Shown: positions 45,901 through 60,900 of the stretch, piece by piece
Numbering within the stretch: position 1 is the stretch's first letter
Layout of the letters: each line of letters starts with the position of its first letter
Assembly: GCA_903813345.2 (NCBI GenBank)
Contig: CAIIXF020000006.1
Coordinates: 23,505,936 to 23,569,935, forward strand
Direction of reading: 5' to 3'
DNA length: 64,000 nt
Origin: Owenia fusiformis
Taxonomy: Eukaryota > Annelida > Polychaeta > Sabellida > Oweniidae
Made by a program: the position numbers and the translations under genes
The notes under the pieces: model-generated
What the model was told of the DNA's origin: nothing
Database searches by the model: none
What the model saw: only the letters and a program-made list of their open reading frames with translations

Positions 45901-48900
45901 GACAAGGTGGGGATCTTATCAATAATATTTCAGATATATTTTCAAATATTTATATTTTCAATTTCAATTTTTTGATACATTGAAGCATTATTACGAATGT
46001 TATTAATAACAGGTGGCACCACATTTGATGCTTATACCCGTACATATAGTAGTAAAATCATGTAGTGTATCATTAAGTTGTCAAGTAATCAAACCAGAAT
46101 GAAATCATAAAAAATAAGTTGAAAAATAAAGGTTGAGGGGGATTCATGATGTTTTTTTCTTTTCAAGTGAAGAAGTTGGATGATATCATTTTTATCACAG
46201 GGACTTTACATAAGAAAAATCATATTGTTTTCACAAAAACACGTTCAGCCCCAAAACGCCAAATACTAATTAGATATTGAGCTATGACCTTGAAATGATC
46301 TTGATCCATAAACATTGACTTATAGATCTCTGGTCATTTTATCATTGGTCATTAAATAGGACTGTAGCCCCACATTTGCCAACAACTTAGATATTGACCT
46401 TGAAATGACCTTGAAACCAGGTCACCTAATCATTGGTCTCCAAAGGTCACAATTGTTCTCAATTGCCTTTAAACTCCAAATTGCTAGATATTGACCTTGG
46501 AAGTCACCCTATCATGAGTCGCTAGGGGCCACAGCAGATACCAGGGCCTTAATACACCAAATACTTAGATACTGATATTTGACCTTGAAATAACCTTGAC
46601 CTCAGGTCACACATTCATGATTCACAAAACGCCAAATATTTAGATATTGATGACCTCGAAATGATCTTGACCTATAGACCTTGACCCTGACAACAGGTCA
46701 CCTAATAATCGGTTGTCAAGGGTCAGAATTGTTCTCAATTGCCTTAAAACACCAAATTGCTAGATATTGACCTTGAAATTACCTACACCCATTCAGTTGA
46801 TCTTTACCTCAGGTCACATAATCATCGGTTGTGAAGGGTCACACCATCGGCAAAATGTCTTAAAATGCCAACTATCCAAGATATTGATATTTTAAACTTG
46901 AAATTACCCTGACTTTTGACCTGTGTTGAATACACATTTTATGAACAAAACATAGTACGAAGTTGAAAACTGATCTTTTTGAAATGAAATTGCTGCTAAT
47001 GTTTCAAAACTAAGGTATCTTTATTGCAAAAGTACTATTCAAATTGAATAAACCAAAAGAGATAGACTTAAATTATCTAATGTTCCATCAGATTTAGTAA
47101 AATTATAACTCTTAAGTAAATGTTGCAATATATGCTCACACATATCTTGTTGTATATCAATCTAGTGCAACTGCTACAGGTATCACTCTGACACGTATCT
47201 GTGAACAAATCAAACTTCTTTGATGTTGATGCAAATTGGTATCTTTTAATATGACGTCCGTAAGATAAACCATCAATACTAGGATTGTCAAAACTTGCAT
47301 TAATAAAATCAATTCCCGTCTCATCACTGTCACACCCATTACTACAAGATGATGCCTCTTAGATCACTGTCTGCAAGCTATAAACTAAGTGATGCACTAT
47401 ATGCTCGTAATACTTTTTTATTCAAAATCAAAAGTCAATGATACTATTCCTATTTTTTATATATCCGAATAACCATTATATATGTTTTTGACAAAGTAAA
47501 TAATTGTAGGGCTCACACAAGGATCAACTTTTTGAAAACTTTTTCGTACTGGTGTAGACTCTCCTGCTTGCGAAGCAAGGGCGATGAATTGAGATTTTTC
47601 AGTCGAAACAAGAAAACAAACATATAATTGTTTTTTCTTCAACAAATAAAAAATAAAATTGAGTTTACCTTCGTATTTTTTCAAAACATCACTTATATGA
47701 AAATGCTATGAACAAAGTTGATCCTTGTGTGAGCCCTATAATTATTTACTTTGTCAAAAACTAATGAAATGGTTATTGGTATATTTAAAAAACACTGACT
47801 ATATAAAATAGGAATAATATCCTTGACAACAGTAACTTTTTAATAGAAATCGCATTTTAAGGTCATAAATATCCAATTTTTTACCATAATTGTTTTTCAT
47901 AAAATTACCACACCCGAACGGACTATCATTACACATCAATATCAAATTTGCATCTTATTTTGTATACTTACAAGTATTATTTAAAAAAATGTATGTTTTT
48001 CAAACTCATCTTTTTGACGGTCGCACCTTGGTGCAAGCCGTTTAGCCCTTTCGTGTCACTATTTTGACTGCAGACAAGTAAAAATGAATAGATAATAGAT
48101 CAATCTAAAATGACTATGGGTCAATTCATAGTAAGCTACCACAACATAGGTTTAGCCTAACTAAGCCACTTAGAAAGCAATTTGGCACACACTATAAATT
48201 ATATTTTTCAGAATCCCTACGACAGTTTCATGAGAAAGCATCTTCAGCATTATGGCTATTATACAGGTAAATATCATTGAACCATCTAAAAGTTCAAAGT
48301 AACTTTCCCATTGACAACCTGGAAAGACAGGTAACTTATCTGGGGTCCAGGAAACTGGGCATGTAAGACAATTGGCTGCAATGCTATATATGCAATCTTG
48401 ATGTGGAAAAGCCAGTCTGTCCTATAGTTCAGTGCTGGGGTAGAGAAATTGTCTTGTAAGTGGGGGGCCGTAGGTTCGATCCCCACTGGGGTGAACTGAC
48501 TTTTTCACATCAGCCCTTAGCACAGGATTTCATTCTGTGTTTTCATTAACAATAAATATTTTATACAGCTTTGGATAGTGAACATGTCATGCACACTGTT
48601 GTTCGGTCTGTCCTTCCAAGGGCCAGTATCTCTATATTGCTTATGATATACAGCAACTCAGATATTCATTCAATAAGAATTTTGCTATTATCACCAAGTC
48701 GTTATTGCACCCGTCGCACCCCCTGGCTACACCCATGCCTTGTCTATGTCAATAATCTGCAAAAGGCTATAATAAACCCATTTAAAACAGAGTATATGAG
48801 TTAACCGTGATAGAAGTTGAATAAACTATACATGGCATTTAACCCTTAACATTTAAAAAGATCTATGGTTTCAACTCAATTGAATAGATAACACTGGTGA

Positions 48901-51900
48901 TGACTGGTGATTGACATCGCCACTGTTTACCAGTAGTGCATGCTGTCTACTCTGCACTGGGAACCCTATTACGTTAAAATAATTTACCTTCTTCTAAGGC
49001 CACTGTATCGTGGCCTTCCTGGATAGATAATTTCCTGCATGAACAATTGGTCATGTCGTAATCATAAAATTTGAAATCATATGTCCGCCATTTTTCCACA
49101 TCACAATTTGAATTGCGAGTTTTGGTCTTATTACCTCACCAAAAATTTCAAAACACACATGAAGTGATCAGTGTATTAGTTCACATCTTCTGGATCGCTA
49201 ATTTAGAATTTACAGCCAGTTACTAATGTCAGACGTTAACGACATTTCGTCCAGTTTTTGAATATTGCCAGTTTTCTTGGAGCCATTTGACGAAATCATG
49301 TCAGATCTCATCAAGGAGTTGAGTCGGTTCCGATTTAATTGATGATTTATCTGGCGATTTTTAAAATATTCAATAAATTTATGACACCACGGCCAGCTTT
49401 TTTCAAATGGAGTTCACAGTATTCCAGATGAAATCCCCTCTAGCCAAGTATTGGCTAGAGACTCGAGCAAAAAATAATGACATTTTTGCTATGTTCTAAA
49501 GAGATACTAGATATAGGAGGATAGGGTGAGGGGATTCAAAAGAGATGAGATTTAGATTTTGGAAACTAAGAGTGGAGATATGTATAAAGTTTAAAGTACA
49601 ATTGTTGAATAAAACTAGATAATAATTATACTTTTTAACAGAAACATTGTGTTTGAGTTAAAGTTATAAGTAAAATTAGCGCAGAGAACACAACAGTATC
49701 AACATTCATTATGCCTATTGTCAGAAAATGTCATTAATGGCTGCTTTGATACAGGGAAATTATAATACACATAAATAATTTATATGAACAAATTGATATA
49801 AGTAGCAAAGTGGGATTGTAACTGTAGATATTAGTTCACAGGAAGTCTGTACAAATAGCAAATGAACAATGGTTGGAGTCTTTAATTCAATAACACTTAG
49901 TCAATAGTATCCTTTATCTTGGAGTAAATCCAATAGGTTTAAGGGTTGCAAAGATCAAGAAAGTGCTGCTATTTGATATAATGAGATCGATAGCTGTATG
50001 GAATGAATCCAGTGCCTTGATAAAACCTTATGCAATTTCTGAAGTTTTCCTGACCTTACATATCAGTTTGTTTATTTGTTGAGCAGTGGGTTATTCAATG
50101 GCACAATCCTGTTATTTAATTAGGGGTTTTCTTAACGACTCATTTTACAAAACATGATACTCACTAGCTTTTTAGATGATTTGGCAGGGCAATACCTTAC
50201 TCTAATTTCCTCCTACCTATTTTGTTTCAACTAAATAGCTCATTGAATTGAATCAATCAATTTTCCTATTATGGACTCCATTCACAAGTGAAAATCCTGA
50301 GGAGTCTAGATAGGGTGATTCAGGGCTCTCACCAGGAAATATTTAGGGTGTGGTGCTAACATCTTCAGCATAACCGTTCACTCGTGATAAATCATATTTA
50401 TGGTATGTTTTATCATTTTTACATGCTATTATTGTATATTCAGTCAAGTTTAGACTGTAGAAACAGTCATGATTTGCCAATAGGGTGTGGAGGGAGCTAA
50501 ATAGAGTGTGGTGCTGCGCCACAGTCTAAAAGCCTGGCGAGAGCCCTGGGTGTATTTGTTCTTATTATTGAAAATTTAAATATTAGATTTGATGACGAAA
50601 ATAAAGAATATGTCAACTCCTAGGAATATGTTAATCAATGAACTCCCCCAACATTAGAGGAAATTGGTGTCACAGTCACACCCTGCTTAAAATCTGAATA
50701 TTTCAATAAGTAACTCTCTTGAAAATCTGTTTGAACCTTGCAGCATGAAATATTGGGATCATTTTTGTCATTTTTGCCAAAAAAGTAAAATGGGGATTTA
50801 ATACCTTGTTGGGCAAACATGGGGAGATCAATGTGTTATTGTGTGAAATGATTCTCCAACAATAGAATATTTGAGATAAAATATCATTTTAATTAATAAT
50901 GATTAAAGCACCATCCAGTCTGATATTTACAAGAAATTATCGGTGGTCCAGTTCAAGTAAAAGTATTAACAAAGTTCAAGACCCCGTCGCCCCCCTGCCT
51001 ACTTCAACACCAATTTCCTGTTGTTGAAAGATAAAGAAGGGGGGGGGGGGAGGTGCTAGAGAATCTTTAAGCAAGACTAGTTTTTATTCAAAATGTCCCA
51101 TTCTTACTCCTATTGCCCTGTTTTCCTATGGCCAACCCCAAGTACAGAGTGAACCCCTTGACCTGATCATAATATTGTATTTGTGTTCTTTTCTTGTACC
51201 CTTCTATAATGCTGTTCGATGATTGAAGGGATTTACAATATATAAAGAAATAAAATTATTTTAATAAAAAAACTAGCTCCTCTTGTTCTCTTTCCCTGAA
51301 ATGAGATTTCAAAATAACACTCAGTATATATGTTTTTTTTAATTTAGGGAGGAATGAAGGTTACAGAATAGAGGAATGGGAGAGGACTAATGGATATAAC
51401 TATGGACCTAACAAGGATGACTCTGACATGGAATCAGATGACTCCAATGATGAAGATGATGATGATGATGGTAAATATAAATTCATACTTGTTAAAGCAA
51501 TTCAGAATGGTTAAATTAAAATGGTGGCTTGCAAAAGTAGCATTTTCTATACATACAAAGTGGTAAACACATGTTTTTATCAAATTTTTAGTTCAAACTG
51601 TTATGATGCCGGTACTAGATATGCTTTCTTTTTGGAAGAAATTTTTTAGTTTTATCTAGTACCTAAAAAAGGTATGTTATTTAATTTATGTCAATTTTGT
51701 GGATGATGGCATATCACTTTTCTTGCAAGTGCATTTCCTGACTGTATAACTGCTTAAAATTTTCAGGGATGTTTCTTGATACATATGTTTAAAGATCTGA
51801 TTAGTTTGGTCAGGATGCTGGGTAAAATTTCAAAGAGGCTATTTTTGATTTTTGGGTACAGCATTGTTTACCCCCCTGCCTTGTTTAAATTGATGCCATG

Positions 51901-54900
51901 AAATTTGCACGGAAATAATGATATTAAGGTATTATTCCTTGATTATTTTTTGCAAGGGATCTTTTGAAAAATTGTGTTGATATTTTTGTTTTAAAGACTT
52001 CAAAAAATGTTTTATTTAAACAGTTCTTTGTTCCAATTCACTGCTTTATCAGATGAAATATAAGTTCCCCATATTCTCGTGATTGAGGTCAATTATATTA
52101 AAAGCATGCCTGTTAAGAATGCGATCAATAGGAACCTTCCCTTTGAAGGGTAAAGTGATATTGTTGTTGTTTAAATTGCACAAGTTGATTGTTTGCTCGA
52201 CAATGGTTGGAATTTAAAGTATGTTTATAGATCAACATGTCAATAAAAAACATTTTTACGAAAAAGCTGCATTTTTATTTCGTACTTCAATGGAATATAA
52301 GTATAAGTATGTTCAGAAATGCCAATTTTTAGTGTCTTTAAATTGAGGAATTACTAAAGATTGTGGAAAACCTTCCAAAAAATGGGGGTTTTCTTATCAC
52401 CATAATCAATATTGTATATATTTTTATAATTATACTTGACTAAAAGTCAAGTTTTTAAGTCAAGCAATCAGTGCTTATTTTAAATTTTAGCTAAAGACAA
52501 TAACATAGATGATGAATTCTTTTTGATTTCTAAACACAAAATGAAGCTGGATCATTTTGGTATTTAACGACCAGGTTTTGGTGAGAGCTGCCAGTTTTTG
52601 TGACAATCTGACCACATTTAAAAAAAAGATATGCCTGGCCCAATTAACTATAATATTATTGCTTTTTGACAAACTTTGTCATATGCAGCGGCAGATGATA
52701 TTAAGTGGAGCACAGATAATAGAGGAGTTTCCATATAGAGTTGAAGTCTCGCTAATTCTTGTTTTTTCATGTATTTTAAGAGATTTGCACTTTTAACCTC
52801 TAACGACTAATTTTTCTTTCTTTTTAATATCATATATTTGAATTCAGTGAAAAGCCTTCCACAATAAGAGCTTTGATATATAAAGTTATGTCATTTAAAT
52901 TAATTTCCATGACGTTTTAAAAGAACTTGGGCCAAATCTCCACTGATTCAATGTTATGATTCTTTAAAACCTTGGTTTATTCATTTGATAACCAAAAATT
53001 TCATGATTAATCACAAAAGGTACATTGACAGGGTCATCCCATAGTATCTCGTCTGAGTTTCAGACAGATTCGACCAACACTTTTTCATAAATCATTAAAT
53101 TAAGTGACTGTTGCAAGTTGATAACATGGACGGCTGACGGCTATGGCAGTGACAGTCTGGCCCAAGCAAAACAAAGAATGACAAGGGTGACATCTATTGT
53201 GTCAGCTTTATTCAGCTATTTAGAAACTATACAATTGCATATCAGGTATATCCTAACAGGAACAATTATCAATATGAGAGCACTTTGCATGACATACAGC
53301 TTACATCAAATTACACTATCAAATTCATCGATTTCTGGTTTTGTACTTTAGTGGAATCAATTGGTGCAAGGCCCCCATAGGGACCTTGCGTTTTCATACT
53401 AAAGTTTGTTTTGGAGTTTTTTTTTATGGTTCTATGTATTTCAAGACATTTTAGAGACAGGGCCCTTTTTCTAAAGCCCTTTTTAGAAAAATAATTGAGA
53501 TTACAGAGGATACCCATTTTTACTGCTTTTTAACACAATGTGACCAGAAAATTCAAATTTCAAACTCTTTATCTCACTTAAATTCACCAATGGAGAATGG
53601 AAGTTGAGCAACCAAACTTGGCACAAAGTTGGACCCTAAGATAAACTCTAATCTGAAGATTTGATCTTTTGCGATATCATACATTTACCTAGCAACCACA
53701 TAGCAACCATCTAAAATAACACATTTTACAATATAAATCCACTTAATATATGCTAGGATGCTATAAGACCATTACAAAAAGTCTTCTTATCCTAAAATAC
53801 AATAATTCAAACATATTTACAGAAGTGACATTACCATGTTGCATAGCAACAACATGGCAACAGGTTACAATGCCCATTTTGACATTTTCACACCATGTTC
53901 CTATTTTATGCTCACTTGTATGCTTTTGGATCCCTTCCACATTATTTCTTAACATACAGAAATTGTATTTAAGCATAAATGATGCAGTTATGCCTGACAA
54001 TTTTCCCTAACAACTTCCTAGCAACGCCTTAAAATAATGCTTAAATTTTCCTAGCAATGACCTACCAACAGCTTAAAATAGCAATGTTTCTCATAAAAAT
54101 CTCACTATATATCCACTATTATATAATATGTATGTCTTTTAATTGATAAAGCTTTGTTGCTGCACACTCAAAAACCTGTAGTCTCTTGTGCAAAGCATGA
54201 TGGGACATTTCTTGTCTTATGTTAATCAAACTGCAAAAGTCCTGCAATTCATGTTTCAGTTCTGAGATGAAGTATACACAAAATATTCATCATATCTATC
54301 CTTGTTACATTTTCAGCATTAATACCCCTAAGATAATACTCTATTTGGGTTAATTGCTACAATTTCCTTTGCAATTGCATAGTTTCGGTGCAGTAGAATG
54401 CACCATGGCATTTGCAGTTCCCTTTGCAGTCACATTTGGTGCATCCACATTTAATTATGACTTTACATGCCTCGGATGCTTGCGACAGTATTGTCCATCT
54501 GGGTACACACAATCCTGATGCGCTCCTGGAGCATGTGCTCCTTGGAGCATGACATTATAGAGTGCTGCATCGCTTGTTGGAGGTAATCTATCGGGATCCA
54601 TCTGCCATGAGTGAACATGTGCCTGGGCATGGTATTGAGATTTGTCTCGCTGTTTGTAGGCTGGTAAACATGGATAATAAACCTCTCAATTGTGCCCATA
54701 ACTTCTGTTGTTGTTATGGTTGATGGGCGATCTACTAGAGTCAAAAGGACTCCTGTTAGATCATTACATAAGTTCCATTGCTTGAAAACTGTCACCTTGC
54801 TCTGATGGTAAAATCCAGACATCAGTTCCAGTATGGGCATGGAACATTGGCAGCGCACATGATCTTTGTGGTCCTAGTGCTCTAGCAATCTCATGAACTG

Positions 54901-57900
54901 GAATGTAGGGATACGTTTTGCATTTTGAAAATGCTACATAGACCTCAATCAGCTCAGAGGCACAGGCTAAGGCTATCACAATAACATTACTGTCCAATGA
55001 TCTTATCATATATGTCCTGTACCCTTTTCCGACACCATGAGACACATGCAAAAACATATATGTATCTGCCTCATGACATTGTTAATTTTCCACATTTGGA
55101 TAGTAATATTCTACTGGACCCAGTATATGGGGTTTATGTATCCCAGCAGGGCATGTTCAAAATACTAGTATATAGATTTTAAATCAAGACACTACTGATT
55201 AAATCGTTAGGTCAAGGTTATACTTGTAAAAAGCTTAAAATCCTATCTGGGATTTGCTGAAACATACAAGTCATTAATTTCAAAGTTTGAAGTTTTACCA
55301 CTTGAGATGCTGAAGGATGTAGGAATTGTGCAAAGAGCTCTATCTTTCAATAAAGGCTTTCCAATATTGCTTGGTAGTTTGGTGTTAGGATAGGATTTCT
55401 CAGAAACAATGACAACAAGATAGAGTTCTTTGCACTACTAGCAACTGTCACAAGACATATTATGGCAGAGGATAGAGTCTTTGTCTCAACCATTGAAGGA
55501 GAGTGCATCAGTAATCCTGCTAATTATGCCATAATAGTCCCTGCTCCCAGGAAGAGGCAGATACACATATGTTTTTGGATGTGTCTCATGGTGTTGGAAA
55601 AGGTTGCAGGACATTTGTGATAAGATCGGTGGACAGTAATGTTGTGATAGCCTAATAGCCTGTACCTCTGAGCTACAGATTGAGATCTATGTAGCATTTT
55701 CAAAACTAACACTACATTCCAATTTATAAATTTGCTTGAGCACTAGGACCACAAAGATCATGTGCGCTGCCAATGTTCCACATCCTTACTGGAACTGATA
55801 CCACATCTGGATTTTACCATCATAGCAAGGTGACAGTTTTCAAGCAATGGAACTTATGTAATGATCTTACAAGTGCCCTTTTGACAAGAAGCACATGGGG
55901 GCAGTGGTATATAGTGGATCCAGTTTTTCCTTCACCAAGCCTATGGGGATGGTTTAGGAGCCCATCAGGATTGTGGGTGCCCTGATGGACAATATTGCCC
56001 AAGCATCCATAGCATGTAAAGTCATAATTAAATGTAGATGCACCAAATGTGACTGCAAAGGGAACTGCTAATGCCATGGTGCATTCTACTGCATCAAACT
56101 ATGCACCTGTAAAGGAAATTGAAGCAATTCACCAAGGCTGAAAATGTATCAAGTATCAATGTGATGAATCAGAACTGAAACATGAATTGCAATTTGATAC
56201 ACGTAAGACAAGAATTGTCTAATCATGCTTTACACAAGAGACTAAAGATTTTTAAGTGAGCAACTATAAAACTTCATAAATTACAAAAGACATATACATA
56301 TATTGATTTTCTTTAAGTCATATAGTGGATATGTAGTGAAATTCTTATGAGAAACATTGCTATTCTAAGATGTTGCTGGGTCGTTGCTAGGCAAATTTAC
56401 CTTTATTTCAAGCCGTTGCTAGGGAAAATGGTCAGACATAACTGCATCAATACATTTGCTATATGTTAAGAAATAATGTGGAAGAGATCCAAAAGCAGTG
56501 AACATATAAGAGATATATGGTCTGCAAATGTCAAAATGGGCATTGTAACCTGTTGCCATGTTGTTGCTATGCAACATGGTGATGTCACTTCAGTAAATAT
56601 GTTAAAATTGTTGTATTTTAAGATAGAATACTTTTTTGTAATGGTCTTATAGCATCCTAGCATATATTAAGTGGATTTATATTGTAAAATATGTTATTTT
56701 AGGCAGTTGCTATGTGGTTGCTAGGCAAATATAAGATATCACAAAGAATTAAAGTCCTAAGATTAGAGTTTATCTTAGTATCTAACTTTGTGCCAAGTTT
56801 GGTTGCTCAATTCCCATTCTCCATTGGTAATTTATAGTGAGATAAGGAGTTTGGAATTGGAGTTTTCTATTAAAATTGTGTTAAAAAGCAGAAATAACAG
56901 GTATCCTCTGTAATCTCAATTATTTTTCTAAAAAGGGCTTTAGAAAAAGGGCCCTGTCTCTTAAATAACTTTAAATACATAAAACTATAAGAAAAAACTC
57001 AAAAACAAACTTTAGTATGAAAACGCAAGATCATTCACCAATTGATTCCACTACTTGTAGTTTGGTAGGAAGGAGGGGTTCCCAATATGTGCACCCTGAA
57101 AATATATAAATTAATAATTTGAGTACTATTTTTACACCGATAGGATATCTACATAAAGAATTTTGAAAAATAATTTTTGTAAAAAAAAGTAGTGATTAAA
57201 AATTTATATCTTTCAGGTGCATGAGAATCCTCCCAACAAAACTATTATCCTATTGATTCTGATGAGGTTTTGAAATGTATCAGTTTATATTTGATATGAT
57301 AAAATATATACATTTTTATGAGATATTTTGTTTATTCATTATTAATTGTCATCCAACTACCTTACAACCCCCTTTACAAAACATATTGTATTTTCTGTTT
57401 ATATGGTTTCAATTTGTAGTTGTACATAATTTTATTTCATATTATTCAAGCATAATACTGTTCATGTTAATTATGAGCCAAAGAATATAGGCCAAAGGAA
57501 TTCCAAGAGGAGGATTCTAGTAGCATTGTTGCCAGGATTATCCTACTCGTATAATGCAATGTTGCATGCTCGATCAGATTACAAAGAGCTTGTTAGACAA
57601 AATTGAAGATTTAAGAATTACAGAATTGAGCATTGCTTCGAGAAACTTGAAGTGACGCAAGAGTTATTATACTATAAATCTTTGAGAATTTGAGAGATTT
57701 GCTATGTATATTATGTTGCTATACAAAGGAGATATTATAACACATGTTCCTATTCCTATAAAGTGATTTTGAAAAAATGTGTTTTTATTGTTTGAATACA
57801 GTAGAATCTGTTTTGTGTAAACACCTATGGAGCCACAAAAATGTGTTTGCAGCAGAGGCAATTTTATACAGAAGTCAGTGGAGTATGTGCTCAGATGGGA

Positions 57901-60900
57901 TTTACTGTATCTTTCTTTATTACTAGATTCCAGCAGGGAAGTTAAGAGAAAACCCAGGAATCTATGCAATCATGCAACCCAACTAAGGAGGATTGTGTGT
58001 TTCTCATACAATGGTTACGCATATGAACATTTGTCAATTTTTTCATTATTAGATTCCAGTAAGGACGAAAAACAACGTACCACCCAAATATCATATGCAC
58101 CACAAGGAGGAAGGATGGTGCCAAAGTTACGGGAACCTAGACAATTATATGCAGTGTGTGGAGGGGAGGAGGCATATCATGCACTGACCAGATGGTAAGG
58201 CACCCACTATTGGCTGGTATATATCACACTAAATTCTACAAGTACTGTAGATGCTTTCATAAGGGGGCAAATTGTAAATGATTTTGAAGTCAATCTTCAA
58301 AAATAATATGGGTGGGTGGGTTGGGGGTCAAATAGTTTACTAAAAGGGTCATGTGTAGAATTTAGTGTGATCAAGCTTATGGGACTGGTTCTCCTCAATA
58401 TTTTGAAGATGAGAACACAGACAACAGACAAATATTGGGGAAAGTGTCTGGGGGTAACATGGAATCATGGATGCTTGTTGTGTTATTGATTTTATGCCAC
58501 AGATCAGATCAATTCAATTCAATTTATTTGATTCAACATTTCACCATATGCAATACAATATTTCATTTTGATAATGATATTTCATGAATCATTATTTTTA
58601 TTTTTAACAGTCATGTTTTAGTTGTAGAACAGAAGCTATTTCAATCAAAATAAAAAAAATGAAAAAGAGTATCATTTGTACTGATTAAAGATCTTTTTTT
58701 TTATCATTTTATGAAACCCCTAAATACTGTATGCTAAAAGTCTATTGCCAGAGAATAATAAAGGATGGCTCCTCTGATGGCAATTGACTTTTGACCAGTC
58801 TCAGTCACAATTGCATTGTGAACCAAGAGCAACCAAGCCAAGTTTGTCACTAAATTCAGTATGCGTAGATATCAGTATACTGCAATCCTGGCATACAGGG
58901 TGTACCGAAAATATGGGGCCCCCATTAATTTGCATGTATAATTGTACCTTTATTCATATTCCAGGCCTGCTGAGATACAAGTACTACCAGAACCCATAGA
59001 GTTCTTGAAGAATCCTATATCCCTGGGCCAAGAACCTATGTACAAACCAAGTATGTTTTTTCTCTATTCATATTTTTCAGTGTTCAATGGTATATTTAGA
59101 GATTTTTGTCAATATGACGTGAAATATGTCTGAGGTCTGCCAGTATAGGCTGACCTTGCACCCGAAGCGCTATATTTGGGTAAGAATGTATGTTTCATAT
59201 CATAATTACTTTACTGATGTATAGTGAAACCTGTGAAGTGGAACACCTCTAGAAGTGGACCACCTCTGTAATTGGAACACTTCAGAGTCCCAAGACTAAT
59301 GGGCATAATGTTAAATTAACTTTCATAAGTGGAACACCTTACAAGTAGAACACTTTATAGAGGTTCCTAAGGTGTTTCACTTGACAGGCTTTACAGTATA
59401 CATACTATACCTTTATTTCCAAGATTATTTTTATCAATGACGTGTCACATCTGTTTGTGCATATGAAGTAGAAATGAAACATGATGTTATAATGTTGTCA
59501 TGTAATTAAAGAAAGTGGGTGCCGCTATATCGGCCTCTATAGCCTGCAGGCCCGTAGCCAGGATCTGCCAAAGGGGAGGGGGGTTCATTTTTGCAAAATT
59601 TTAGACCAGGGGGAGGCTGCCTAGGGGGCTGATAGCCTCCCATAAAAATGCCTTGTTAGATATGTTATACTTTAAGCTACTGTATATCTGAACTTCAGTA
59701 TATAAAGCAAGATTATTTGATTAAAATACTTTTTAGATGTAAGATCATGGGAATAGATACTTACTCACATTGTATATCTTTGATTCTAGCTGGCAAGGAG
59801 ACTACACCAATGATTAGAGGGGAGAATGGGGGAGGAAGGCTTGTCTACTTCTATGAACCTTCAGCAGGAAGTTTTGTAAGACATCAATGGCACAATAAAA
59901 GCTTGCATCTTTTGAGAATTTTTTTTTTTAAATGATAAATTCATAAAAATCAATTAATAAATTAATATTTTAAATTTTTTCTGATTTTTACTGATTTTCA
60001 TTTAATAAAATCAATTAATAAATTAATATTTTTAAAATGTTTCTAATTTTTAGTGATTTTCATTTAAGCTATGATAAAATGAAAATTGGTGTGTTTATTT
60101 CCAGTTTCTACGATCACGTGTAGGGGGGCATCGCAATGGATGTGCAGACAATGTTGCAGTGCAATTACAGAACCAAGAGGACAAAACCTTAATATTTGAA
60201 GCCAGATTTGAAAGTGGAAACCTGCTTAAAGCTGTGCAAATGTAGGTAGTACAGCAGAAAAATTAAAAAAGATTTTTCTATCAGTACATGGTTTGAAAAT
60301 AGGCATAGAGTGTATGTGACTAAAAATTATGCAATTTCCAGTAATTCAAATATAAATTACATTTCACAGGGAAAATTCTGTGAAAGTTAAAACCAGAAAT
60401 TAAAAATGGTATCATGTACATTTTCCACAATGAAAAATACATGGATGTACACTGTTAACTTATTATTTTGAGTTAGCTGAATCTATTATGTTAAAAAAGC
60501 TATCAGATTTAATTCAAGATTGAACTTAAATCATTTGGACATTAATACCAATCCATACCTTTACATGAATGTTTTTTTGCTTTCAGATCTGATTTTGAGT
60601 ATGAATTAACTCTAAGAAATGACCTGTATACATCTAAACACACTCAATGGTTCTATTTCCGTGTGGCAAACACCAGAGCCAACTGCAAATATAGATTCAC
60701 TATCACCAATCTCATGAAAGTAAGTGGCCTCGCTTCTACTTGTGTAAAGCACATGTCAGTGTGGTAGCCTGACATTTGTCTCAGTGTATTTCAACATAAA
60801 AGGGGGTATATAGGTCCTAGGGGGTATATGGGCCAACCATAGAGTTTCCTTTCAATTTTAAACAAGTTGAAACCAAACCAAAGATATTTTAAAATGTTAA

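Larger units (their letters stand above)
44113..48195. repeat. 4-kb composite foldback with nested palindromic ends
   Basis: 44113-45060 and about 47400-48195 are inverted copies of each other: GTGTGCCAAA, CTATGTTGTGGTAGCTTACT and GGGCTAAACGGCTTGCACC at the left have complements at 48010-48195. Each end is itself partly palindromic. At the left AGGGCTCACACAAGGATCAA (44561) faces its complement near 44776; at the right the same pair recurs at about 47511 and 47708. The interior (45100-47400) has a microsatellite and a degenerate tandem array but no coding sequence. It fills most of AGBL intron 1 and ends 17 bp before exon 2. It may be one foldback transposon or two MITEs in opposite orientation. 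Confidence 0.7.
53345..57058. repeat. Large inverted duplication (two arms of about 1.5-1.8 kb)
   Basis: 53345-55140 is inverted relative to about 55530-57058. Examples: TGCTAGGATGCTATAAGACC at 53752 and its complement near 56645; GTGGAATCAATTGGTG at 53351 and its complement ending at about 57050; GACACCATGAGACACATGC at 55031 and its complement near 55590. The arms are clearly diverged, with indels. The centre (about 55140-55530) is single copy. Both arms contain a relic of the same HEADT-type protein, pointing toward each other's outer side. All lies within AGBL intron 3. Confidence 0.8.
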
